Origin: Eubacterium sp. CAG:252
Lineage (GTDB): Bacteria; Bacillota; Clostridia; Lachnospirales; Lachnospiraceae
DNA length: 14,326 nt
Direction: 5' to 3'
Assembly: GCA_000436535.1 (NCBI GenBank)
Contig: FR886257.1
Span: 1 to 14,326 of the forward strand
Below are positions 7,735 to 13,963 of the stretch, piece by piece. Under the pieces are notes generated by a model. That model did not search any database, had not been told where the DNA came from, and saw only the letters and a program-made list of their open reading frames with translations. The stretch's first letter is position 1. Every line of letters starts with the position of its first letter. The translations under genes and the position numbers were made by a program.

Positions 7735-7789
7735 GTAAATATCCCATTCAGAATCACAAATGCAATAAGAAATGCAGACTGAATTATAT

Positions 7790-7817
7790 TTTACTTAGCT
7801 GGAACACTTATTATAAT
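7790..7817 (+). promoter_or_regulatory. Predicted promoter for the HxlR gene
   Basis: TTTACT (7790-7795), a 16-base spacer and a perfect TATAAT (7812-7817), placing the transcript start about 15 bases before the ATG at 7838. Confidence 0.5.
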
Positions 7818-7837
7818 TATTGCTTGAGGGTATTTTT

Positions 7838-8221
7838 ATGGCTAAATATAAGAAGAAATTAGATGATGATATATGGTGTCCTCTTGAATATGGACTGATG
7901 TTATTTGGTGGTAAGTGGAAGTCGCGCATTATATGTGTTTTATCTGCTAATGAAAGACTTCGCTATAGTGAAATACGCAAGGAAATGTATAATATTACGG
8001 ATTCAGTTTTAGCGGCAACATTAAAAGATTTGATAGAAGCTGGAATTATTGACAGAAAATCTTACGATGAAATTCCACCGCGGGTTGAATATTCCCTGAC
8101 AGAAAAAGGACGTTCTGTTGTGCCTATTTTACAGAGTATCTGTCAGTGGTCAGACATTTTTTATAAGGAAGATACGGAAAATCAAATGACACAGTGCCAG
8201 AAATGTGATTATCACAGGTAA
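7838..8221 (+). CDS. HxlR-family winged-helix transcriptional regulator
   Basis: A 127-residue HxlR/MarR-like regulator. The family signature is present near the N-terminus: WCPLEYGLMLFGGKWKSRI (residues 13-31), where the cysteine is the conserved one used for redox or electrophile sensing in relatives such as YodB and HypR. A helix-turn-helix follows (LRYSEIRKEM...TDSVLAATLKDLIEAGII), then the wing with PPRVEYSLTEKG. The C-terminus carries a CxxC (QCQKCD), so further thiol chemistry or metal binding is possible. I start at ATG 7838 because GAGGG lies 7 bases upstream; a TTG at 7820 would add six residues and has no better site. The next gene begins 102 bases downstream on the same strand and may be a target. 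Confidence 0.88.
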   Translation: MAKYKKKLDDDIWCPLEYGLMLFGGKWKSRIICVLSANERLRYSEIRKEMYNITDSVLAATLKDLIEAGIIDRKSYDEIPPRVEYSLTEKGRSVVPILQSICQWSDIFYKEDTENQMTQCQKCDYHR

Positions 8222-8236
8222 GGATATAGTAAAAAT

Positions 8237-8323
8237 AAATTTTTTTATACACAGGAGTTGTGTCTTGGCGCACTTGACACAAGGCTGATATGCGAAAAAA
8301 CGTGCGCAGAAATGAGGATTATT
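8237..8323 (+). promoter_or_regulatory. Leader element copy B: hairpin with pseudoknot potential before the chimeric acetyltransferase
   Basis: TTGTGTC (8258-8264) pairs with GACACAA (8276-8282) around a loop holding GCGCAC (8268-8273). An A-rich linker follows, then GTGCGC (8302-8307), an exact complement of the loop, then AGAAATGAGGAT with the Shine-Dalgarno and ATG 8324. Over the last 69 bases it differs from copy C at only about 13 positions, spread over all three codon positions, which argues against it being protein-coding. Similarity to copy C extends upstream through a T-run and a TACAC/TTACAC stretch to about 8231. Confidence 0.55.
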
Positions 8324-8836
8324 ATGTACACATACACAGAGGAAAAGAAGTTTACAAAGGAACAGGTACAGGAGTTATTTTTATCTATAAACTGGGTTTC
8401 AGGTAACTATCCAGAGCGTTTATATAGGGCACTTATGAATTCATCTACAGTGCTTACTGTATGGGATGGCGAAAGGCTGGTCGGGCTTATAAGGGTTCTT
8501 GATGATACAGCAATGCTTGCCCAGATACATTATGTAATTGTTCATCCCGACTATCAGGGAAAAGGTATTGCATGTGCCGGACATTCGATTGACCCTGAAC
8601 AGAGGTCAAAAGGAATTAGTACATCAAAACCGGTTACGATTGAAAAAGATGTGTGGATTGGCTCCAATTCTGTAATATGTGGCGGCGTTACTATTGGTGA
8701 GGGAAGTGTGATAGGTGCAGGAAGTGTTGTCACAAAGAGTATTCCTGCCAATGTGGTAGCTGTTGGTAATCCTTGCAGAGTACTTCGCGAAGTGCGTGAG
8801 GAAGATAGAATTCCGATGGATGAGCTGGCATTTTAA
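8324..8836 (+). CDS. Chimeric protein: N-terminal half of a GNAT acetyltransferase joined to C-terminal half of a hexapeptide (Maa/LacA-type) O-acetyltransferase
   Basis: A 170-residue open frame with two unrelated halves. Residues 1-81 are the start of a GNAT N-acetyltransferase up to the acetyl-CoA loop (VIVHPDYQGKGI). A normal GNAT would then go on with (G)xxLxxxx and motif B; instead residues 83-158 are the C-terminal part of a maltose/galactoside acetyltransferase: AGHSIDPEQRSKG with the catalytic-type His (H87), then left-handed beta-helix turns (KPVTIEKDVWIG, GGVTIGEGSVIGAGSVVTK) and the family ending VVAVGNPCRVLREV. Each partner lacks its other half, so a deletion fusing two adjacent genes is the simplest origin, with the junction near 8564-8575. 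The frame, start (TGAGGA before ATG 8324) and stop are intact. Whether the product is active is unknown; the earlier TTG at 8258 lies inside the leader element and is not used here. Confidence 0.75.
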   Translation: MYTYTEEKKFTKEQVQELFLSINWVSGNYPERLYRALMNSSTVLTVWDGERLVGLIRVLDDTAMLAQIHYVIVHPDYQGKGIACAGHSIDPEQRSKGISTSKPVTIEKDVWIGSNSVICGGVTIGEGSVIGAGSVVTKSIPANVVAVGNPCRVLREVREEDRIPMDELAF

Positions 8837-8846
8837 AGTTCAAGAA

Positions 8847-8985
8847 ATATAATGATATCAGGGTGCTATGTGCCAGTGGCACATGTTTATCACGGACCGA
8901 AGCGGAGCGTAGACGTGGAAGTGCGTAGCACGGAACAATCCATAGGTATCATAGCTGGGGGCTTTTGACCCTGATATCATTATAT
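8847..8985. mobile_element. 139-bp structured element with perfect 18-bp inverted ends (MITE-like or ncRNA-like)
   Basis: ATATAATGATATCAGGGT (8847-8864) and its exact reverse complement (8968-8985) bound the element. Just inside, GCTATG (8865-8870) pairs with CATAGC (8950-8955). The interior holds an odd-centre palindrome ATGTGCCA-G-TGGCACAT (8868-8884), a GTGC-GTA-GCAC hairpin (about 8921-8931), two copies of GCGTAG and two of CACGGA, and is clearly more GC-rich than its surroundings. There is no coding frame of note. It lies between convergent genes, right after the chimeric gene. A non-autonomous transposable or REP-like palindromic element is most likely; a structured RNA or bidirectional transcription stop are alternatives. 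Confidence 0.55.
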
Positions 8986-9031
8986 ATAATTAAATGCGAA
9001 AAGTAAGTTTTATGTTAATTTACAATTCAAT

Positions 9032-9679
9032 CTAGAATTCTTTATTCTTCATAATATTGTAACTTATTAAATACGATACTAAAAGCGCAATTAATACAGA
9101 CATAATCCCTATTAATATAATAATCCAATCAGCTATCTGGTCAAAATAATGAAGTATATTCATTAGTGTTTCAAAGTTGACGATTTTTTTGAATACGAAA
9201 ATTAATGCAGCAATTATTCCGACGACAACTAACAATGTTACACGGCTTTTTTCAGCTCCATATTTTATTTGTAATGGAAGTATTATAGCTACAAATAAAA
9301 GCATTATCAGTGGTGTTGCAAGAATGTCAGATATGCTTGATTCAATATTAACATTTATACCTTTTAATGCCTGTGAGGTCAGATATATCAAAGTAGCAGC
9401 TATACATGAAACAAGAGTTCCAGCTATACAGAATATATATTTTTCACTCACATATACTTTCGAGTCGATAGGAAGAGTCATTAAAAAGCGGTAGCCGTTA
9501 TCATATTCATCATATGATATGGTTCCTATCATAACAATTATCATAAGCATAGGTAGATATGACAGAATAAATGTACCATCCTGTGAATATCCAATAAATA
9601 CAGATAGTGCAAGGAATAGTAAAAGAGCTTTCTTTCTTTGCATTAATATTCTTATATCTTTTTCAAATAATCCTGCCAT
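9032..9679 (-). CDS. ABC-2 type permease (ABC2_membrane_5-like)
   Basis: A 215-residue membrane protein with about six helices. The cytoplasmic N-terminus MAGLFEKDIRILMQRK, a first pair of helices, and the SYDEYDNGYRFLMTLPIDSK segment (about residues 55-74) followed by YVSEKYI are typical of the small ABC-2 permeases that sit in GntR-controlled ABC operons of Firmicutes. The charged loop with TLPI(D/S)xxxYVxxKY is a known family feature. Its ATG overlaps the ATPase stop by one base (TAATG), and GGAGG inside the end of the ATPase gene provides the ribosome binding site, so the two are translationally coupled. It would form the membrane part of an exporter; the substrate is unknown. Confidence 0.82.
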   Translation of the reverse strand: MAGLFEKDIRILMQRKKALLLFLALSVFIGYSQDGTFILSYLPMLMIIVMIGTISYDEYDNGYRFLMTLPIDSKVYVSEKYIFCIAGTLVSCIAATLIYLTSQALKGINVNIESSISDILATPLIMLLFVAIILPLQIKYGAEKSRVTLLVVVGIIAALIFVFKKIVNFETLMNILHYFDQIADWIIILIGIMSVLIALLVSYLISYNIMKNKEF

Positions 9680-10530
9680 TATTTATAACCTCCAGTCATC
9701 ATAAGAATTAATTCGTCTATACCGCCATTTTCGACAACAATTCCGGGATAATTTTCTTTATAAAATGCTTTGCTTTTTACAAAACATGCATAGCCATAAT
9801 TTTCTTTCAGGCTATTTAAAATGTAACTTTTATCCAGCTCTCTAAACTGCTCCTCATTTACTTTAAGTACACCATATTGTTCTACTATTGCATCGGTATC
9901 CTCATGTAATATAATCCTGCCATTATGGATAAGGTAAATATCATCACATAAATTTTCCAAATCAGATGATATATGGGATGTGATTAATATCGAGCGTGTA
10001 TCATCAAATGAAACATATTGCCGCAACATATCTAAAACTTCATTTCTGGCTTCTACATCAAGTCCGGTTGTTGGTTCATCTAATATAAGAAGTCTGGCTT
10101 TATGTGTTATTGCAACAAGAATTTTAAGTTTTACTTTCATTCCCGATGAAAATTCTGCAATTTTTTTATTTTTAGGAATGTTGAGTTCAATACATTTTTT
10201 ATTGAAATATTCTCTTTCAAATTCCGGATACATATGTTTTAATATATGTTCAATATCTGACACGTTTAACTGTGTACTAAATCCCGAATTATCTAAGAAA
10301 ACTCCAAGATTTAACTTATCTGAAGGAGTCAGTTTTTCTGCTGGAATTCCAAAGGTTTTTACAGTACCGCTGTCAGGTTTTATAAGTCCTGTTATTAATC
10401 CTATAGCTGTGCTTTTACCAGCTCCGTTTTTACCTACAAGTCCTGTAATTACACCTTGTGGAATATTCATAAATGGAATATCAAAATTATAATTTTTATA
10501 AGCTTTTTTGACATTTTCAAATGTAATCAT
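9679..10530 (-). CDS. ABC transporter ATP-binding protein
   Basis: A 283-residue ABC ATPase. Walker A is GKNGAGKST (33-41), the signature is the variant FSSGMKVKL (127-135) often seen in YtrB-like and Na+/antibiotic export ATPases, Walker B is LLILDEP (147-153) followed by the D-loop GLD, and the H-loop histidine is H186 in ITSHIS. The C-terminal 70 residues form the extra domain common in this export subfamily. It starts one base after the GntR stop (TAAATG) and overlaps the permease by one base, so GntR, ATPase and permease form one operon. With the permease it likely makes an exporter for a lipid-active compound or peptide, as in ytr-type operons (inference). Confidence 0.92.
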   Translation of the reverse strand: MITFENVKKAYKNYNFDIPFMNIPQGVITGLVGKNGAGKSTAIGLITGLIKPDSGTVKTFGIPAEKLTPSDKLNLGVFLDNSGFSTQLNVSDIEHILKHMYPEFEREYFNKKCIELNIPKNKKIAEFSSGMKVKLKILVAITHKARLLILDEPTTGLDVEARNEVLDMLRQYVSFDDTRSILITSHISSDLENLCDDIYLIHNGRIILHEDTDAIVEQYGVLKVNEEQFRELDKSYILNSLKENYGYACFVKSKAFYKENYPGIVVENGGIDELILMMTGGYK

Positions 10531-10905
10531 TTAATTATTACCTATCAGCAGATTAACAATTTCAATTATTTCAGTATCATTCATACCTATTGACTTAGCT
10601 TTATCAATTACTTTTATGAAATCATCTTCTACTGCCTTTCGTCTTGCTTCAATAGCTACCTGTTTATCAGTAGCTGTTACATATGTTCCTTTTCCGTGAA
10701 CTGTTGTTACAAATCCGTCTGCTTCAAGCCCATCATAGGCTTTTTTAACAGTAAGGGCGCTTATGCGAAGCTCACCTGCAAGCGTCCTTACAGATGGAAG
10801 TGCTTCATTCTCTTTTATATCAGAGTTAATTATTCCAGTTTTAATCTGTTCCATTAGCTGTTCATATATTGGAATCATTGAAGAGTGATTTAAAATAATA
10901 TGCAT
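10531..10905 (-). CDS. GntR-family (YtrA-like) repressor of the ABC operon
   Basis: A 124-residue short GntR regulator. The N-terminal winged helix runs from about residue 8 to 76: PIYEQLMEQIKTGI, LPSVRTLAGELRISALTVKKAY (recognition helix) and DGFVTTVHGKGTYV (wing). The C-terminal 45 residues are a short helical dimerisation region without a ligand-binding domain, which defines the YtrA subfamily. I start at ATG 10905 because AAGGAGAA lies just upstream; the frame is open 18 codons further up but that part covers the promoter and operator. The gene heads the operon with the ABC ATPase and permease, and a large palindrome covers its promoter, so it probably represses its own operon. Confidence 0.88.
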   Translation of the reverse strand: MHIILNHSSMIPIYEQLMEQIKTGIINSDIKENEALPSVRTLAGELRISALTVKKAYDGLEADGFVTTVHGKGTYVTATDKQVAIEARRKAVEDDFIKVIDKAKSIGMNDTEIIEIVNLLIGNN

Positions 10906-10923
10906 ATTATGGTTCTCCTTTAC

Positions 10924-10978
10924 AATAAACAGTATATAACAGTATACAACAGTTGTCAACTGTTATATACTGTTTATT
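10924..10978. promoter_or_regulatory. Nested palindromic operator over the GntR-ABC promoter
   Basis: Two 20-base arms (10924-10943 and 10959-10978) are exact reverse complements. Inside sits a second palindrome, AACAGTTG-T-CAACTGTT (10948-10964). The half-site AACAGT occurs repeatedly (three times in one orientation, two in the other), suggesting several GntR dimers bind side by side. The -35 and -10 of the operon promoter lie within it. Confidence 0.7.
10931..10959 (-). promoter_or_regulatory. Predicted promoter of the GntR-ABC operon
   Basis: On the minus strand TTGACA (10959-10954), a 17-base spacer and TATACT (10936-10931): near-consensus and entirely inside the operator palindrome, which is the expected layout for repression by blocking polymerase. 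The predicted leader to ATG 10905 is short. Confidence 0.7.
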
Positions 10979-11059
10979 ATAAATTTTACGATATTTAATA
11001 GTGGATAGTATATGAGGCAGAAAGTAAAAGAATAATAAAAGATTAAAAAATGCAATATA

Positions 11060-11088
11060 TTGCATACTAGAATAAATAGTGCTATACT
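11060..11088 (+). promoter_or_regulatory. Predicted promoter for the D-2-hydroxyacid dehydrogenase gene, overlapped by a 16-bp palindrome
   Basis: TTGCAT (11060-11065), a 17-base spacer and TATACT (11083-11088). The -35 is the right half of a perfect palindrome ATGCAATATATTGCAT (11050-11065), a plausible operator. The leader to ATG 11338 would be about 240 nt. It contains TTAAGTATTA twice (11099-11108, 11125-11134) and its inverse TAATACTTAA (11145-11154), then the leader element at 11251-11337. Confidence 0.5.
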
Positions 11089-11250
11089 AAAAAATGTGTT
11101 AAGTATTAGACTAAAAATTGAAAATTAAGTATTAAATTAATGGTTAATACTTAAAAATTATGAACTAAGAACTTATTATTAATAGTTAAAAACAAAGGAT
11201 TAAAAATAAAATCATTTGCAGGCAGAAACAAAAGTGCAGCAGTGTGAAAA

Positions 11251-11337
11251 TAGATTTTTTACACGCAAAGTTTGTGTATGAGCGCACTTGCCACAAACTT
11301 GATATGCAAAAAAATATACGCAGAAAAGAGGATTATT
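11251..11337 (+). promoter_or_regulatory. Leader element copy C before the D-2-hydroxyacid dehydrogenase
   Basis: AAGTTTGTG (11268-11276) and CACAAACTT (11292-11300) make a perfect 9-bp stem around a loop holding GCGCAC (11282-11287). An A-rich linker leads to ATACGCAGAAAAGAGGATT with the Shine-Dalgarno and ATG 11338. It is clearly homologous to copy B. The loop to downstream pairing is only 4 of 6 here (two C-A mismatches), so the pseudoknot is weaker or lost in this copy. Confidence 0.5.
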
Positions 11338-12318
11338 ATGAAAATATTTTTTTATGCCCTTAGAGAATATGACGAGCAGAAATATGTTGAAAAATTTGCA
11401 AAGCAGTATTCATTTGAGTATGCATTTACATCAGATTATCCGTCAATGGATAATATCGGACTGGCGAAAGGATATGATGCGATATCAATTATAACCAATC
11501 CAATGTATCCGGAAATACTTGATGCACTTCATAATGAGGGCGTTAAGTATATATCAACGAGAAGCATAGGCTATGAGCATATTGATATTGAGTATGCACA
11601 TTCAATTGGTATGAAAGCTGCCCACGTAGTATATTCGCCAAACAGTGTTGCTAATTACACAATTATGTTAATGCTTATGGCGTGCCGCAATATGCCTTGG
11701 ATAATGAAAAAGGCGGATTGTCAAGACTACTCATTAAAAGGTAAAGTTGGAAAAGAATTATCAACGTCAACAGTTGGTGTAATAGGAACAGGTAATATAG
11801 GTAAGACGGTTGTTAAGCATTTATCTGGCTTTGGATGCCGTATATTGGCATATTCCTGTTATGAGGATGAAGAAGTAAAGAAGTATGCAGAGTATGTAAG
11901 TTTAGATGAACTTTTGAAAAATTCGGACATTATAACATTGCACGTTCCGGGAAATGCTGAAAATACACATCTTATTGATGAAACAGCATTTGAGAAAATG
12001 AAAGATGGAGTTATAATAGTTAACACAGCAAGAGGACCTATAGTAGATACGCAAGCACTTATAGCATCATTAAAGAGTGGAAAGGTCGGATTTGCTGCGC
12101 TTGATACTTTTGAGGGTGAAGCTGGATTGTATTATCTCAATAAGGAAACGCAGAAGCTTGACAATGATAATATGGCAATTTTAAAGAGCTTTCCAAATGT
12201 GATACTCTCACCTCATATGGCATTTTATACTGAGCAGGCGGTGTCTGATATGGTGGAGAATTCTATTAGGGGAATACTTGGTCTGGAAAATGGTGACAAT
12301 AGTCTGGAGGTTATATAA
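11338..12318 (+). CDS. VanH-like D-lactate (D-2-hydroxyacid) dehydrogenase
   Basis: A 326-residue NAD-dependent dehydrogenase that reduces a 2-keto acid, most likely pyruvate, to the D-2-hydroxy acid in the cytosol. It resembles VanH and fermentative D-lactate dehydrogenases throughout: YISTRSIGYEHID (71-83), the nucleotide fold GVIGTGNIGKTV (147-158), LHVPGNAENTH, and the catalytic set Arg232 (NTARGP), Glu261 (DTFEGE) and His293 (SPHMAFYTEQA). The length is normal. No VanA/VanX ligase genes lie nearby, so a fermentation or redox role is more likely than glycopeptide resistance. I start at ATG 11338 behind AGAGGA; the upstream in-frame TTG at 11272 lies in the leader element. It has its own promoter; no clear terminator follows. 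Confidence 0.9.
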   Translation: MKIFFYALREYDEQKYVEKFAKQYSFEYAFTSDYPSMDNIGLAKGYDAISIITNPMYPEILDALHNEGVKYISTRSIGYEHIDIEYAHSIGMKAAHVVYSPNSVANYTIMLMLMACRNMPWIMKKADCQDYSLKGKVGKELSTSTVGVIGTGNIGKTVVKHLSGFGCRILAYSCYEDEEVKKYAEYVSLDELLKNSDIITLHVPGNAENTHLIDETAFEKMKDGVIIVNTARGPIVDTQALIASLKSGKVGFAALDTFEGEAGLYYLNKETQKLDNDNMAILKSFPNVILSPHMAFYTEQAVSDMVENSIRGILGLENGDNSLEVI

Positions 12319-12400
12319 TTTCAAGTGTTATAATAAACCTTTAAATTATATTGTAAACTATAAATGAGTAAATAAAGAAAATATCCCAATAAGTTTTTTG

Positions 12401-12506
12401 TTTGTGACGCAAATAATTTTAAATAAGTAACAAAAGATAAAACTTTGTGACGTAGAGAATTTTAAATAAATAATAGAAGGTAAGGCTTTGTAGCATAGAC
12501 AAAATG
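12401..12506. repeat. Tandem 43-bp repeat, about 2.4 copies
   Basis: Unit 1 (12401-12443) and unit 2 (12444-12486) have exactly the same length and both begin TTTGTGACG and share GAATTTTAAATAA-like cores; unit 3 starts TTTGTAGCATAGAC at 12487 and decays. They lie in the 341-base gap after the dehydrogenase. Apart from these units I see only AT-rich sequence there, with no convincing promoter, terminator or small gene until the ribosome binding site at about 12642. Confidence 0.7.
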
Positions 12507-12659
12507 AATTATATAATTTCTGAGATTTATTCATTTATAATTATAAATATAAAATTAGGACTTAAAAAAATGTTTCAAAAATAAAGTGATAGCTATAAAT
12601 TAGCTAATTTAAAATAATGACTTAAAAATAGAGTTGCAGCAGGAAAGGATGGTTTCAAA

Positions 12660-12884
12660 ATGGAAATAAAAAGTGTATTGATAAAAGATACAAAAAAAGA
12701 GGAACGTATCCGTATTGTGCAGGAGGGGCTTAATCAGTGCGGTGGTGCGTGTGATTTCTGTAATGGCTGTGATAACCTTGGCGGCGGCAGCGTGGACACA
12801 TTTTATGAGCCATATATTAATGGAGAGAAAGAGCTTCGCCAGATAAATGAAGAATACAGAGCTAATTCAGGTAAGGTAATATAA
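12660..12884 (+). CDS. Small Cys-rich protein (possible metal-binding), function unknown
   Basis: A 74-residue protein with a CGGACDFCNGC cluster at residues 27-37 (spacing C-x3-C-x2-C-x2-C), followed by a glycine-rich DNLGGG turn and a charged tail (YEPYINGEKELRQINEEYRA). Four closely spaced cysteines suggest a zinc site or an Fe-S cluster; no known family function comes to mind, though similar short proteins recur in Lachnospiraceae (from memory). AAAGGA lies upstream of the ATG. The gene stands alone between the tandem repeats and a decayed hydrolase tail; no promoter or terminator is obvious. Confidence 0.65.
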   Translation: MEIKSVLIKDTKKEERIRIVQEGLNQCGGACDFCNGCDNLGGGSVDTFYEPYINGEKELRQINEEYRANSGKVI

Positions 12885-12970
12885 AAGCAATGTCAAAATA
12901 TTATTTTTATTATGCTTGATTGAGTATGTGGGTAAAAGAACCCAATTTATTAAGAAAAATATGAACGGAA

Positions 12971-13132
12971 ATGGAGAAAAATATGGGAGCACCAGATATA
13001 GAAGTTTCCAGTGAGAATGAAAGAAGAGAATATATAAAAAACACATTTAAGGGCGGACAATTACACCGCACCAAAACGCTGGCGCAGGGGGATGAATGTT
13101 GCAATTTCCACGTTACAAGATTGAAAAAATAG
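12971..13132 (+). pseudogene. C-terminal remnant of an L-2-amino-thiazoline-4-carboxylate hydrolase-like protein
   Basis: A 53-codon frame whose second half, GGQLHRTKTLAQGDECCNFH, has the ending typical of ATCA-hydrolase-like proteins (RTxTLxxGxxxCDFR). Full-length members run to 150-250 residues, so about three quarters are missing. A stop lies just upstream in this frame, and the neighbouring frame over 12912-13010 (YVGKRTQFIKKN...) may carry older, frameshifted sequence. A weak purine-rich stretch precedes the ATG at 12971, and ATG 12983 is another option. I read it as a decayed gene; the family call is moderate because only the tail is left. Confidence 0.45.
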
Positions 13133-13179
13133 AGTTATCAGCTATGCAACTGTCTTTTTGTTTTGGTGAAATAATTTTA

Positions 13180-13209
13180 TTGCGTAGTTATATAGAATGT
13201 GTTTATAAT
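13180..13209 (+). promoter_or_regulatory. Predicted promoter for the DUF3791-DUF3990 gene
   Basis: TTGCGT (13180-13185), an 18-base spacer and TATAAT (13204-13209), about 45 bases before the AAGGGAG ribosome binding site of the gene at 13262. The rest of 12885-13261 holds only the hydrolase remnant. Confidence 0.5.
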
Positions 13210-13261
13210 AAAATATAAAAAAAGAGTGTGAACATTTTCATAAAAAGGGAGTAATAAAAGG

Positions 13262-13963
13262 ATGAGTGTGCAGACAGATTGTGAGATGTTATCTGTTCAG
13301 GCGATGGAATCATATGCCAGAAAATATAATATTTCAGGAAATGATGTAGTTGAATTATTTCATAAAAATCAGGTTTTTGAAAAGATGATTATACAACATG
13401 AATATCTTCATCAAATAAGTTTTGAAGAAGTATTACAGTATGTAGAAAAAATTATAATGGAAAATTCAAAAGAATTAGTAGTTTATCATGGAAGCTGCTA
13501 TGAATTTGAAAATATAGAACTTAATAAATCTCATAATAGAAGAGACTTTGGAAAAGGTTTTTATACTACAATTTTGAAATCACAGTCAAAGGAATGGGGC
13601 TATAGGCTTTCATTAAGAGAAAAAAAGAAAAATTATTTTATTTATGAATATTTATTTGAAGAAAATTCTGTATTAAATGTAAAAAGATTTGATACGTTAA
13701 GTGAGGAATGGTTAGAATTTATTAAAGAAAATAGAAGTAAAGGTGGATTACAGCATAAGTATGATGTGGTAATTGGACCTGTTGCGGATGATAATACAAT
13801 GGAAACTGTTCAGTTATATATAGCAAATATTTTAACAGCATCAGAGGCAGTGGAGAGATTACGATATAATAAAGTTAATAATCAAGTATCATTTCACACA
13901 GAAAAAGCATTACAATATTTGCATTTAGTGAGGAGGGATTCTTATGTCAGAAATGATATATAG
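13262..13963 (+). CDS. DUF3791-DUF3990 fusion protein (ADP-ribosyltransferase-like)
   Basis: A 233-residue protein with two parts. Residues 8-66 match the small helical DUF3791 pattern (YARKYNISGNDVVELF ... EYLHQISFEEVLQYVEKII). Residues 71-225 match DUF3990: LVVYHGS (73-78), DFGKGFYTT (95-103), WLEF, YDVVIGPVADD (167-177) and the ending NQVSFHTEKALQYL. The YHGS and GFYTT motifs are placed like the H and Y motifs of ADP-ribosyltransferases, so DUF3990 is thought to transfer ADP-ribose to a target, possibly as a toxin; this is inference from fold-like motifs. The two domains are usually encoded by separate adjacent genes, so the fusion is unusual. It overlaps the next gene by 20 bases. The ATG follows AAGGGAG; TATAAT lies about 55 bases upstream. 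Confidence 0.8.
   Translation: MSVQTDCEMLSVQAMESYARKYNISGNDVVELFHKNQVFEKMIIQHEYLHQISFEEVLQYVEKIIMENSKELVVYHGSCYEFENIELNKSHNRRDFGKGFYTTILKSQSKEWGYRLSLREKKKNYFIYEYLFEENSVLNVKRFDTLSEEWLEFIKENRSKGGLQHKYDVVIGPVADDNTMETVQLYIANILTASEAVERLRYNKVNNQVSFHTEKALQYLHLVRRDSYVRNDI

Noticed and set aside
8258..8323. Upstream in-frame TTG start that would add 22 residues to the chimeric acetyltransferase (and the similar TTG at 11272 for the dehydrogenase)
   Set aside because: The two extensions resemble each other as peptides, but base differences are not biased to third positions, no ribosome binding site precedes the TTG codons to match the one before the ATGs, and the stretch is better explained as a shared RNA leader.
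9980..10492. 170-codon plus-strand frame antisense to the ABC ATPase
   Set aside because: The minus-strand product has all ABC ATPase motifs; the opposite frame is a shadow.
11338..12318. Vancomycin resistance (vanHAX-type) locus
   Set aside because: The dehydrogenase resembles VanH, but no D-Ala-D-Lac ligase, VanX or VanRS genes are present nearby.
12401..12506. CRISPR array
   Set aside because: The repeats are adjacent without spacers and only about 2.4 copies exist; no cas genes are in the window.
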